Source: Trichobilharzia szidati (taxonomy: Eukaryota > Platyhelminthes > Trematoda > Strigeidida > Schistosomatidae). Taken from it: a stretch of 64,000 nt of DNA. Below, in pieces: positions 33,276-44,505 of this stretch. The stretch lies in the NCBI GenBank assembly GCA_944472155.2, contig OX235273.1:6979204-7043203 (forward strand), read 5' to 3'. Below the pieces are notes generated by a model. The model searched no databases. It had not been told where the DNA came from and worked only from the letters and a program-made list of their open reading frames with translations. The first letter of the stretch is position 1, and each line of letters begins with the position of its first letter. Both the position numbers and the translations under genes were made by a program.

Positions 33276-36200
33276 CTGTCTGTCTCTGTCTGTTTTCGAC
33301 ATAGAACTTTGCACATATGTGCGGCAGTTCAAGTCGCCACAATCCATGTAGCACGCAAAGCAAGGGAAGGAAGTAGAAGAAATGCACAATATAAACAGTA
33401 AACAGAGGTGTGAGACAAAGGAATAGTAATAACGGAGAACAAAACAGTTTAACTGGAAATGATAAGTCACAAGGAGTGGATGCATCTGCGCCACTGAGAA
33501 CGATTTTGAGCCATGTCGCCAATTGTTTCCAACCATTGGTTTTTACCGTCCCGAGGACCCAAACCAGGAAGTCTACACACTCCTACGTGGCTTAAACTAA
33601 CTGTTGTGGATTTCAGTGACTGATGCTATGTTTTAGTTTGACCGCCGCTAGCTCTTTTCCAGCCTGACCCTATATCAGCTAACATTGCCCGTCGAGGAAG
33701 GCGATGACTAGGCATACGTAGCACATGTCCTAACCATCTCAGTCGATGCAATTTCACAGTCTCGTCGATTGATTTCCCCGCCTTACCTAGCACTCGACGC
33801 CTAACCTCAACATTGCTCACCTTATTATTCCACTTCACACGGGAGATAGAACGCAGACACCTATGATCGAAGACAGCTAATCTTTTCATGTCTTCTGCTC
33901 TCAATGGCCAGGTCTCACAGCCATAAAGGAGGACGGAGCGGACTGTTGAGCAGTACACACGCCCTTTGGTCGATAGTCGGATATCGCGTCTACGCCAGAG
34001 ACGGCGAAAGTTGGCGAATGCGAACCTAGCCCTCTGTATTCGTGCTGAAATTTCGTCGGAGATCAACCCGTTGGGGCTGATGGTACTTCCCAAGTAAGTG
34101 AAGCGGTCAACGTGTTCTACCACTTCACTTCCTATTTCTAATCTAGGGGTCGATGAAGTCCAATCCTGCAGCATCATCTTACATTTTATAGGGGCGAATC
34201 GCATGCCAAACATGCGGAGGTTGTTGCTCAGGGTGTTCAGTAGACTCTGCATTTTGTCAGAGTCCTCGCCTAGAAGGACTATATCGTCCGCATATTCTAA
34301 GTCAACGAGATTCTTCCCTGGTAGCAAGTCAATCCCTGAGTCGCTGAAGTGAGTTAGGGTTAAGTCCATTAGTACATCTATGATGAAATTGAATAGGAAT
34401 GGGGATAATGGGCATCCTTGACGGACGCCACTAGTCGTCACCACTTCAGATGACAACTCGCCATAAGCCCTCACCTGGCTGCATGAGTACGAGTAGAGTG
34501 CCTTAATCAGTGCAATGTATTTTCTTAGCATTCCCTTTACAGCCAAGCATCGCCAGAGAACCTCCCGGTCGACGGAATCGAATGCCGCCTTTAGGTCAAG
34601 AAATATAATGATTGTCGGACGCCGGTAGGAATGCCTATGTTCTAGAATCTGTCGAAGGGTGAAGATGTGATCAATACACCCTCTACCTGGCCTAAAACCT
34701 GCCTGGTTTTCTCGTGTTTGTGTCTCCCGAGCACCACTTAGTCTACGCAGTATTATTGAGCCTAGGATTTTAGATACTATATTAGTCAAGCTAATCCCTC
34801 TGTGATTATCACAAGACGACTTGTCCCCCTTCTTGTATATCGGGATGATCAGTGACTTACACCAACCCTATGGGACTTCCTCTGATTCCCAGACGCTGCC
34901 TAGAACCTCCGTTAACGCAGACATTAAACTGTCGCCTCCGTACTTAAATACCTCTGGAGTCAATAAATCAGGTCCCGCTGCTTTGCCTAGCTTCAGATTG
35001 GTGACAGCTTTAGTAACCTCGGTTAAGGACGGAGGACCTGTGTCTATCTCCCATTCAGGGAGGTGTTGGATGTCCGGTAGGTTAAGTGTGGCTGTGGGCC
35101 AATTAAACTGCTCCTCATAGTGTTCTTTCCAGCGCTCCAGACGTCTATCCTGGGAGCTAATTATGGTGCCATTTTTCTCGGAGATTGTTTCGCTTATCAT
35201 TTGTTTTTTACCACCTGTTTCCCTGATAAGCCTGAATAGTTGTCTGGTGTTGCCTATCGACGATGCTTTTTCCATCTCTTTCGCCTTTGTCAACCACCAT
35301 TGTTCACGGTCCTTGTGGAGACTTTTCGTAAGTTTCCTCTTGTGCAGCTTTCGCTCCTCATTGAATTCGGAGCTCGCCGGAATAAGTCTTCTAGCATCTA
35401 TCAGTTCGGATGAGGCAGTCGAAATCCAATGGTTTTTACTCACCTTTGGATTTACCTTATTCACAGCTTTTACAGCTGTATCTATGGCTGACTGAATATT
35501 CTTCCAGGCTTCTTCAGGGTGAGCGCAGCTGTCAAACTCAGATATGTGTTTAGCTAGTTCTTCCTCAAATAGGGACTTAGTTCCCTGGTCGAGCTGGGGA
35601 CGTGGTGGGTTTACCGCCAGCTGTTTCCTACGTCCGTTCAGTCGTAAGCACACACGAGCGCGGACCAGTGCGTGATCGGTATCTACACACGTGTTCCAGA
35701 AGGAGCGACAATCTCCTACCGACCCACGCCAACGATAGCTTATTGCTATGTGGTCTATTTGTGTCCAGCGTTGATTTGATGATGGTGGTCGCCAGGTCAA
35801 ACAGTGTCTCTCCTTGTGTTTGAAGTTAGTGCTTACAAGATACAAATGATTATCTGAACAGAACTGTAGGAGACGGTCACCGTTGTCGGTTCGCTGGCAC
35901 GGAATTCCGTATGTGCCACCAACATTCTTCTCAGATTGACACAATTTCCCTACTTGAGCATTAAAGTCACCAGCTAAAACGACTATATCTGAGCGTCTAG
36001 CCTTTCGCAGCAAACTGGACAGCTTTTGGTAGAACTCATCCTTCGTTTCATCCGAACTGCAGTCAGTGGGGGCGTAGGCGGAGATTACGAAAAGGCATCG
36101 GCGAGTAGTGCAGTCCTTTCTCCTTTTCACTGATCCGTTCAGGCGGACAGCGCACATTCGGCTATCTACCGGGATCCAGTCAAGTAATGTCTTTTCTGCT

Positions 36201-36692
36201 CTAGTACTTAAAGCTATCCCAACACCAGCTAATCCTCGTGAGCTAGCCGTCGCATCTCCTGACACCCTCAAGGTGAATTTTGCAGATTCATCCTGTTGGC
36301 CAGGTGGGGTTAGGTGAATAACCACACTTGGGTCTTGTATGCGTGTTTCTGAAACACAACATACATCAATGGCTCGGGATGCCAGAGTCTTGGCTAGTGA
36401 TGCTTGTTGTCCTATTTGGCAAAGTGTCCTAACATTAAATGCTCCTATATAAAATTGGTGGCGTGGCTTTAGGAGACCATCAGTGGTGGCTTTTTGGCTT
36501 CCATCGTTATCAGTGCACACAGAGTGAAGGGGAAGTGAAGAGCCAACAAGTAGAGGAGTTGCATTAGTAGAAGGAAGGCAAGATAATAGAGATGAAGATG
36601 AAGACAAAGATGAGCGAGGATTAGAGGGGTTTCGCGTGCACTTCGGATTGTGAGGGCGATTGTTACTTCCCGGCTGCCCACACCGTGGAAGT
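33276..36692 (-). mobile_element. Full-length RTE-B retrotransposon with 13 bp TSD
   Basis: Boundaries are set by the direct repeat AGTAAACAGAGGT at 33263-33275 and 36693-36705. The element is 3417 bases: a 5' UTR of about 85 bases, one long reading frame (36607 to about 33626), a 3' UTR of about 330 bases and a CAGA-type tail next to the left repeat. RTE-clade elements have this single-ORF layout (SjR2 of Schistosoma japonicum is a described member). It is the youngest and best-preserved autonomous-type element in the window. Confidence 0.85.
33626..36607 (-). pseudogene. RTE-B polyprotein: APE endonuclease plus reverse transcriptase, one internal stop
   Basis: Residues about 45-280 form the APE-type endonuclease (FYIGAFNVRTLCQIGQQ, CCVSETRIQD, VISAYAPTD, VVLAGDFNAQVG, WTQIDHIAIS, TDHALVRARV), which nicks target DNA. 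The RT follows (LKLGKAAGPDLLTPEVFKYG, NHRGISLTNIVSKILGSI, AGFRPGRGCIDH, IIFLDLKAAFDSVDRE, SGVRQGCPLSPFLFN, LEYADDIVLLG catalytic box) and then a C-terminal region (GHVLRMPSHRLPRR). A single in-frame TAG at 34868-34870 splits it after codon 579. The frame is otherwise open for about 994 codons, and the final TAG at 33626 also falls where other copies read Trp (KTWHHQSMK). It could be one or two substitutions from intact. Confidence 0.85.
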
Positions 36693-37472
36693 AGTAAACA
36701 GAGGTATGAGACAAAGGAATAGTAATAACGAAGAACAAAACAGTTTCATTGGAAATCATAAATCACAAGGAGTGGATACATCTGCGCCAGGCATTCAGAA
36801 CGATTTTGAGCCATATCTGTCTGTCTGTCTGGATTCAACATAGAACTTGGCACCGAAGTGCAGCAGTTCGAGTCGCCACGTTCCAAATAGCACACAAAGG
36901 TAGACAAAAAAAGGAATTAAGAGAATCAATAGAGTTTTGACAAGTATAAGAGTGAAACAGAATGAGTAATGGTAGAAAGGAATATGAAAGATTACAGAGA
37001 CTGATTACATCCGCGCCATTGACGACGATTTTGAGCCATGTCACCTATTGTCTCCAGCCATTGATTCTTAGAGTCCCGAGGGCGGGCCCCAACCCGGAAG
37101 TCTGCATCTCCCTACCTGACTCAGTTTAACTGTCAAGGATTTCATGGATTGATGAGGCCATGTTTTTGTTTGGCCACCACTTACTCTTTTCCAACCTGCA
37201 CCTATATCAGCTAGTAATGCCCGTCGGGAGGGGGAGGCGATGGCTAGGCATGCGCAGCACGTGACCTAGCCATCTCAATCTATGTAACTTTATAGCTTCT
37301 TCGATTGATTTTCCCTCTTTGCCCAACACTCTACGCCTAACGTCAACATTACTTACCTTATTATGCCACCTAACGTGAGAAAGAGATCGTAGACATCTAT
37401 GATGAAAAACAGTCAACCTTTTCATGTCTTCAACTCGTATTGGCCATGTTTCAGAGCCATAGAGAAGGACGG

Positions 37473-37653
37473 ACTGTTAGACGACTTTGGTGTAAGATTT
37501 GATTTTAAAGCATAAATGAGAATATATATTTTAAGTTATTTATTAATAATAATACAATAATTATAAAATAGTCTTAATGTTACTCACATTTATCTAGAAT
37601 TCTATCAAAAACAAATAAGTCAGTCGCTTATTCATTCATTCATTCAATCAATA
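37473..37653 (+). promoter_or_regulatory. Upstream region of GPN1 copy 1
   Basis: About 180 bases of AT-rich DNA between the retroelement insertion and the ATG. The equivalent of copy 2 is 45045-45208. It must hold the core promoter and 5' UTR if the gene is transcribed from here. No consensus TATA box or spliced-leader acceptor was recognised with confidence. Confidence 0.3.
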
Positions 37654-40600
37654 ATGAGTGTTACCGAAGAAGAGTTACGTGGCAAACCTGTCTGCTTGAT
37701 TATATTGGGTATGGCTGGTTCAGGCAAAACCACTTTTGTCAATAAACTGACGGAGTATTTAACAACAACATCGAATTTACCGTATACAATTAATTTAGAT
37801 CCAGCTGTTCATCATATCCCTTATAGTCCTAATATTGGTAAGGCTTTTTTCTAATTATTCCTGATAACTATTCCTCCGAAAGATATTCGTGATACTGTGA
37901 AATTTAAAGAAGTTATGAAACAATACGGTTATGGTCCAAATGGTGCTATTATGACATCATTGAATTTTTTCGCTTCCCAGTTTCATAAAGTTGTGGATCT
38001 AATTAATAATCATAAGAATAGTAATTCAAGCAAAGTCTCCTATGCTGTCATCGATACACCTGGACAAATTGAAGTATTCACATGGTCTGCTTCAGGAGCA
38101 ATTATTACAGAATTACTAGTAGGTTGTTGAAATGAAAAAAAATCTAATTTGTTTTTTTTGCAACTGTAGGGTAATTCTTTTCCTACAATCATTATCTATG
38201 TAATGGATACACCAAGAAGTCATAATCCTATTACATTCATGTCAAATATGCTTTATGCATGTAGTGTTCTATATAAAATGCGTCTTCCGTTTATACTGGT
38301 CCTTAACAAGGTAATCTATACGTTTTTAAAGTGTACCAACCTGTTTTTTTTGAATGCACTTTATGTTGGTTTCAATGGCAGTGCTCACCAACCACCCTTA
38401 TGATACAGGTTTGACTGCCGGGTGACGTACTTTTAAGCCTTATATAGCCGTCTACTGCTGTTGTTGCTGCTGCTGGATTCAACATAGAACTTGGCACTGA
38501 ACTGCAGCAGTTCGAGTTGCCACGTTCCAAAGAGCACACAAAGGTAGACAGGAAAATGAGTGAAGAGAATCAATAGAATTTAGATAAGTATAAGAGTGAA
38601 ACAGAATGAGTAATGGTAGAAAGGAATATGAAGGTTAAAGAGACTGAATACATCTGCGCCATTGATAACGATTTTGAGCCATGTCACCTATTGTCTCCAG
38701 CCATTGATTCTTAGAGTCCCGAGGGTGGGCCCCAACCCGGAAGTCTCCATCTCCCTACCTGACTCAGTTTAACTGTCAGGGATTTCATGGATTGATGAGG
38801 CCATGTTTTTGTTTGGCCACCACTTACTGTTTTCCAACCTGCACCTATATCAGCTAGTAATGCCCGTCGGGGGAGACGATGGTTAGGCATACGCACCACG
38901 TGACCTAGCCATCTCAATCTATGTAACTTCATAGCCTCTTCGATTGATTTTCCCTCTTTGCCCAACACTCTACGCCTAACGTCAACATTACTTACTTTAT
39001 TATACCACCTAACGCGAGAAAGAGATCGTAAACATCTGTGGTCAAAACAGACAATCTCTTCATGTCTTCCGCTCTCAATGGCCACGTCTCACCGCCATAG
39101 AGAAGGACGGAGCGAACTGCTGAGCAGTATACACGTCCCTTGGCTGATAGCCGGATGTCACGCCTACGCCAGAGATGGTGTAAGTTAGCGAAAGCAGCCC
39201 GAGCTTTCTGGATCCGTGCTGTGATTTTGTCACCAACCAATCCGTTGGTGCTGATACAACTTCCCAAATAGGTGAAGTGGTCAACATGTTCTATTACTTC
39301 ACTCCCTATCACTAAGCTAGGAGCCGTCTACTACTGAATGGCTGGTTTCAGCGTAGAACTTTACGCCGATGTGGAGAAGTTTGAGTCGCCACACTTCACT
39401 TAGCACACAAAAGCAAGAGAAGAGAGTAAAAATAAATGCAAAACAGAGACAGTAAACAGAGATATGAGGCAAAAAGAATAGTAATATCGAAGAACAATGG
39501 AGTTTCATTGGATAAGTCACAAGGAGTGGAAGCGTCTGCGCCATTGAGAACTATTTTGAGCCATCTACTAACCGACAGTAAACTCTGAAAATAAAGAAGG
39601 TTGGGCTTAAGGCCAGCAACCCCCTCCCCTTCGCGTAAAAACAACAACTACAGAAAGATAGGGAAACCCTGCGCATTCAATCTTAATAAGCATCCATACT
39701 TCTCCCCAACACCACAGAGGCTAAAAGATTAACTAAAGCGTCCTCTCTATGCATCTATACCGTGCCAGATATTTGAAATAATCGGCTAAACGAAGGTCTT
39801 CACTGTGTAACATCAAAAGAGACGTGTACGATAAGTGTGACATTGTTTCTGTAGTAAGGAAGGGATCTGAAAATATTATTGAAACAAAACTCTCTTTGAC
39901 TTGTAATCTGATCCACAAAGCAGTAGAGCAGCATCAGGAGCTACGTTCCCATGGTTTTTTTATTGACCAGAACAGGTTCATACACATCATTCTATATTTT
40001 CAGATTGTGGAGCCCATATACACCATTATAGGTTTGCAATCAGGGTTTTCCAAGTCCTCTAGATAGTAGACTAGCATATCCTCCACCAATCCGGTTGTAA
40101 AGGTCAGGTTGTTAGCATTCACCCTTTCACTTATGAATAGGACTTGTCTGTGTCACAGGGGCTAATGAATACCTGGCCATATGAGAGCATTTTGAGAGGA
40201 AGACCGGAGCCTACCCACAGTCGAGTAGACTAGGTCGTTTATCCGGGGGGGGGTTGCTGCTATAAATTAGAATAATCATCATGTTATACAGAGTAGCATA
40301 TGACATCTTAGTATATCATTGCAACTTCCCACATCTCAGAAAATAAACAGGCTAGTAGTAAAATTGAATCATTGAGTTGAGTATATTCCACGCCTAAGGT
40401 AGGATCTAATGTAAATAAGCGATCCAATGTCAAGATCACTTCCTATTTTCGCAACTACACCAAATAGTAATCTTAATAATCATCTAGTTATACAAGTGTT
40501 GGTTTGCAGGGATTTGATTGGTTACAATCTGATGCTTACTAGTGACTGGCCATATTCAGGTAGATCGCCCCTGTAAAATGTAAGATGCTGCTACAGGACT

Positions 40601-42259
40601 GACTGGACTACGTCAACTCCTAGCTTAGTGATAGGGAGTGAAGTGATAGAACATGTTGACCACTTCACCTATTTGGGAAGTTGTATCAGCACCAACGGAT
40701 TGATTGGTCACGAAATCTCAGCATGGATCCAGAAAGCTCGGGCTGCTTTCGCTAACTTACACCGTCTCTGGCGTAGGCGTGACATCCGAATAAGGGACGT
40801 GTGTACTGCTCAGCAGTTCACTCCGTCCTTCTCTATGGCTCTGAAACATGGCCAATACGAGTTGAATACATGAAAACGTTGACTGTTTTTGATCATAGAT
40901 GTCTACGATCTCTTTCTCACGTTAGGTGGTATAATAAGGTAAGTAATGTCGACGTTAGGCGTAGAGTGTTGGGCAAAGAGGGAAAATCAATCGAAGAGAC
41001 TATAAAGTTACATAGATTGAGATGGCTAGGTCACGTGCTGCGCATGCCTAACCATCGTCTCCCCCGACGGGCATTACTAGCTGATATATGTACAGGTTGG
41101 AAAAGAGTAAGTGGTGGCCAAACAAAAACATGACATAAATCAATCCATGAAATCCTTGACAGTTAAACTGAGTCGAGCAGGGAGATGCAGACTTCCGGGT
41201 TGGGGCCCGCCCTCGGGACTCTAAGAATCAGTAGCTAGAGACAATAGGTGACGTGGTTCAAAATCGTTGTCAATGGTTTACGCAGATGTATTCAGTCTCT
41301 GTAATCTTTCATATTCCTTTCTACCATCACTCATTCTGTTCCACTCTTACACTTGTCAAAACTCTATTGATTCTCTTCACTCATTTTCTTGTCTACCTCT
41401 GTGTGCTATTTGGAACGTGGCAAATCGAACTGCTGCACTTCGGTGCCAAGTGCTATGTTGAATCCAGCCAGCCAGCCATATTCAGGTAGATAGTTACAAG
41501 GGTTCTAGTGAGAAGTTGTGTCCAGTGGGGTACAGCAGGTTGAGTGTGAGATCAAATACTTGCCAGCAATGATATTGGCTAATGCTAGTCGCGCTATATC
41601 GTGAGTGGGCAGAAGTTGGAACTCAATGGGCTGGCCATTGGGTTGGGTCCTAGTGGCTTAATGGTTTATGCGCTTGCCTTGTAACCGGTAGGCTCTGCGT
41701 TCGAACCTCTTGTGGCGGGTGCTTAGTGTGAACAGTCCCGAAATAGAGCGAAACAGTTAGCTGTTCAGTACTCCCTCCCTGTCAGTTTCTCAATGGTCCT
41801 CTAAATGATGTCAGTTCATGATGGAAACTTGATAATTTGTGTCTATATTTGTGTTGGTTGGTTGACTCACGAATGCCTAAGTAAATGCCTTTTTTCTCTC
41901 TCCTCATTATTGCACCATTTTTTGTTTTTTTGTTATTGTTTCATATATAGACTGATGTTATCGACTGTGATTTTGCTATTGAATGGATGCGAGATTTTGA
42001 AGCCTTTCAAGACGCTTTAGCTGGTCATAATAATCAATCAGAGGATGGACGACCATCGGAATTATTAGCTGAAGGCGATGGTTCATCATTTCATAATCCT
42101 GGAGTATCACCATATATGAATAGTCTAGTTCATTCCATGTCACTAGTACTGGATGAATTTTATCGAGATCTACGCTGTTGTGGCATTTCTTCAATAACAG
42201 GTGAAGGTATGGCAAAGTTTATGGAGAAAATTAATGAAGCCACGGAAGAATATTTTAAG
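37654..42259 (+). CDS. GPN1: GPN-loop GTPase 1 (XAB1/GPN1), copy 1, exons 1-4
   Basis: Exons 37654-37837, 37883-38118, 38170-38310 and 41951-42259 join in frame (GT-AG introns of 45, 51 and 3640 bases) to code residues 1-290. Motifs: P-loop GMAGSGKT (19-26), GPN loop G79-P80-N81, DTPGQ (119-123), NKTD (186-189), and the GPN1-like [12 protein letters not shown] (201-212). GPN1 is a GTPase needed with GPN3 and RNA polymerase II assembly factors to bring Pol II into the nucleus. Known family members are about 370-390 residues, so 80-100 C-terminal residues are missing. The next exons would lie in or after the N gap at 42323. The ATG follows ATTCAATCAATA and agrees with the family N-terminus. Intron 3 is filled with retroelements. 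Confidence 0.9.
38461..39321 (-). mobile_element. RTE-A, 5'-truncated, 15 bp TSD, in GPN1 intron 3
   Basis: The minus strand encodes the end of an RTE polyprotein ([58 protein letters not shown]), then the RTE-A 3' UTR ending CTATGTTGAATCCAG and a CAGCAG-type tail. AGCCGTCTACTGCTG (38446-38460) and AGCCGTCTACTACTG (39322-39336) flank it. Also present in copy 2 (46011-46874), so it predates the duplication or haplotype split. Confidence 0.8.
39337..39560 (-). mobile_element. RTE-B 3' UTR fragment
   Basis: The minus strand matches the family B 3' UTR (ending with AAAGTTCTACGCTGAAACC next to 39345). It lies directly beside the RTE-A copy. The counterpart in copy 2 is interrupted by a 700-bp insertion at 47096-47795. 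Confidence 0.65.
39561..40493. other. Unassigned intronic sequence
   Basis: Shared with copy 2 (47803-48740). A plus-strand open stretch of 80 codons (39824-40066) is not kept open in copy 2, so it is not supported as coding. Contains a G run near 40244-40253. Confidence 0.4.
40494..41830 (+). mobile_element. Hammerhead/tRNA-like unit split by an RTE-A insertion
   Basis: The 5' start of the unit (about 40530-40564, ACTAGTGACTGGCC) resumes at 41491 after the RTE-A insertion 40565-41475. The tRNA-like head is well kept: box A TAGTGGCTTAATGG (about 41650-41663), an anticodon-like arm GCCT/AGGC and box B CGTTCGAACCTC. The hammerhead (41722-41770) is decayed: GTGAACAG in place of CTGATGAG, with GAAA and CAGTAC kept. 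The tail follows. 40494-40529 is an inverted tail piece of another unit. Confidence 0.7.
40565..41475 (+). mobile_element. RTE-A, 5'-truncated, 15 bp TSD
   Basis: Plus-strand end of the RTE polyprotein in two frames ([19 protein letters not shown] at about 40640-40696; [20 protein letters not shown], then [20 protein letters not shown] to 41133). The RTE-A 3' UTR follows and ends TATGTTGAATCCAGCCAGCC, a CAGC-type tail. CCATATTCAGGTAGA at 40550-40564 and 41476-41490 flanks it. The counterpart is 48828-49729. Confidence 0.8.
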
Positions 42260-42322
42260 GTTTGTGAATTTTTTTTGATTTGACAACCCCTTCCCCTGCA
42301 CCGCCCCATTTTTTTCTTCCCC

Positions 42323-42821
42323 NNNNNNNNNNNNNNNNNNNNNNNNNNNNNNNNNNNNNNNNNNNNNNNNNNNNNNNNNNNNNNNNNNNNNNNNNNNNNN
42401 NNNNNNNNNNNNNNNNNNNNNNNNNNNNNNNNNNNNNNNNNNNNNNNNNNNNNNNNNNNNNNNNNNNNNNNNNNNNNNNNNNNNNNNNNNNNNNNNNNNN
42501 NNNNNNNNNNNNNNNNNNNNNNNNNNNNNNNNNNNNNNNNNNNNNNNNNNNNNNNNNNNNNNNNNNNNNNNNNNNNNNNNNNNNNNNNNNNNNNNNNNNN
42601 NNNNNNNNNNNNNNNNNNNNNNNNNNNNNNNNNNNNNNNNNNNNNNNNNNNNNNNNNNNNNNNNNNNNNNNNNNNNNNNNNNNNNNNNNNNNNNNNNNNN
42701 NNNNNNNNNNNNNNNNNNNNNNNNNNNNNNNNNNNNNNNNNNNNNNNNNNNNNNNNNNNNNNNNNNNNNNNNNNNNNNNNNNNNNNNNNNNNNNNNNNNN
42801 NNNNNNNNNNNNNNNNNNNNN
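42323..42821. other. Assembly gap (Ns)
   Basis: A run of 499 N bases at the junction between the two duplicate copies, immediately after GPN1 exon 4 and the start of its intron 4. Confidence 0.99.
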
Positions 42822-43694
42822 GTTGCTCTTATATTTAAGTGAGTTGTTTTTTTATTCCCATTAGTGAACTACCAGTCCTGGTTTTGTGACACTTCAGATT
42901 TTAACTTCATGTGATCGAACTTATCAAAAACTGTAGAAAAATTGTCAATGCATGTGTACATGATTGGTGCTCATGATAGTGTGTTAATAGCCTAAACTGC
43001 AAAAACAACACATAGAGTACATGGTGTTATGGGAATTATTTGCTATAGTTTTCTGAAGTTTCTGCTGTGCGTCCGTGTTTCCCAAAGCATCTCCAGTGTA
43101 GCTGAAGTAAATGCTGGGTGGGACAAAAACAAATTGGTTTGGTTACATTCATACCGGAACCTTTTATTATAATGGAGGATGTTACTTATACATAGTCTCT
43201 GCATTAACGCATGTTGCGACACATTTAAGAGTACCACTGGCTTAGATACTCTCTTTTCAGGTAAATTTTTTCTCTAGCATGGATAGATCGGATGAAAAAA
43301 TGAGTAGTATTTCGTTCTAAATTGGGAAAAGTAGGATATTTCTGGAAATGACATGAGTAATGTTAAAAGAAGTAGGTAGCAATGTAGGTTAGGTGGGAAA
43401 AGGTAGTAAGAATGGGTATCTTATACTGCTTTTTTACCCAGCATTTGCCCAGACGATTAAAGTTGTTCATTTTGTCCACTTTACTTATGTGTATTCTCCG
43501 TTCGGTAGTTACTAGTTTCATAACCTGGGCAGCTAGCTAGTGTCGCCGGCTCTCAAATAAGCAACATAGTTCATAGCTCGGTGAATAATCAGTTTGTCCT
43601 TGGGCGACTTAATTGTAAATCTCCCTACCAATCCTTATTTTTTAAAATTGTGATTTCCTATTGGTAGAAGATTGGGTCCTTATATGACAGGCTA

Positions 43695-44460
43695 TTAACA
43701 TGACTGACTAGTTTCAGTGCAGAATTTTGTGCAGATATGCAGGAAGAAAGACAATAAGCAGAAATGCGAGATGGAATGGTAACATGGAAAAACATGACAG
43801 CCTAGCAGATATATGAGATCATAAAGTGTGATTACATCTGCAGCCCATGGAGAACGGTTTTAAGCCTCTCCAGCCCTCATTGGTTCTTACCATCCCGAGG
43901 ACCCCGACTAGGTAGTTTATACCTCCCCACGTGATTGGCTCAAACTAACTAACTGTCAGAGGTTTCATGGACTGGTTCCACGCTTTGGTTTGACCATCAC
44001 TACTACTTCTTTTCCAACCTAATTCTATGTCAGCTAACATTGGCTATTGTCGAGGAAGGCAATGGCTAGCAATGCGTAACACATGCCCTAACCATACCAA
44101 TCAATGTAGCTTCACAGCTTTACCGATTGATTTCCCCTCCTTGCCCAACACTCAACGCATAACTTCAATATTCACCACTCTATTATACCATCTAACATGG
44201 GAGACAGAACAAAAACATTTATGATCAAAAAGAAAACCAGTCAGGCTTTTCATATCTTCCACTTTCAATGGCCACGTCTCGCCCACAGCCATAAAGAAGG
44301 ACGAATAAAACTGCTGCTGATGGTTAGTCAACCGATTAGCAGCAGCCGTCTATGCCCCAGAGGTGATGTAAGTTATCAAAAGCACGACACCAGCCATCCA
44401 TACCAAGATTTGGAGTGGTTCAAGTATTGGGAATTGTTGTAAAGCCATTTACTCAATTTC
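43695..44460 (-). mobile_element. RTE-B-like 3' fragment, copy of 32345-33110
   Basis: Duplicate of the older RTE fragment, with independent indels (for example [15 protein letters not shown] on the complement differs from copy 1). Confidence 0.65.
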
Positions 44461-44505
44461 TACAAAAGTCAGGCATGTTTCATTATACACTGTTAAACGA
44501 CTTTG

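Larger units (their letters stand above)
33151..37472 (-). mobile_element. Chimeric RTE (A body, A and B 3' UTRs) carrying a nested full-length RTE-B
   Basis: Compared with copy 2 (44481-44505), copy 1 has 4322 extra bases between TTTCATTATA and ACTGTTAGACGACTTTG. On the minus strand the outer element runs from 37472: end of an RTE-A polyprotein ([20 protein letters not shown]), RTE-A 3' UTR with a CAGA tail (about 36816-36832), then an RTE-B 3' UTR which is cut at 36693 and resumes at 33275-33151. The interruption is the full-length RTE-B at 33276-36692. No TSD is evident for the outer element. Confidence 0.75.
31454..42322. repeat. Tandem duplication, copy 1
   Basis: Sequence starting GTTGCTCTTATATTTAAGTG at 31454 recurs at 42822, directly after the assembly gap. 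From there the order (unassigned stretch, RTE-B-like fragment, GPN1 exons 1-4) is the same in both copies. Copy 1 alone has the 4.3 kb nested RTE insertion 33151-37472. True outer limits are not visible because an N gap follows. Confidence 0.85.

Noticed and set aside
37141..37170. GATTGATGAGGCC as a hammerhead core in RTE copies
   Set aside because: It is conserved RTE coding or 3' sequence with no GAAA strand or stems at the right spacing.
39824..40066. 80-codon open stretch in GPN1 intron 3
   Set aside because: The duplicate region in copy 2 carries frame-breaking differences, so it is not conserved as protein.
42280..42864. Apparent reading frame after GPN1 exon 4
   Set aside because: It spans the second N gap and has no coding support.
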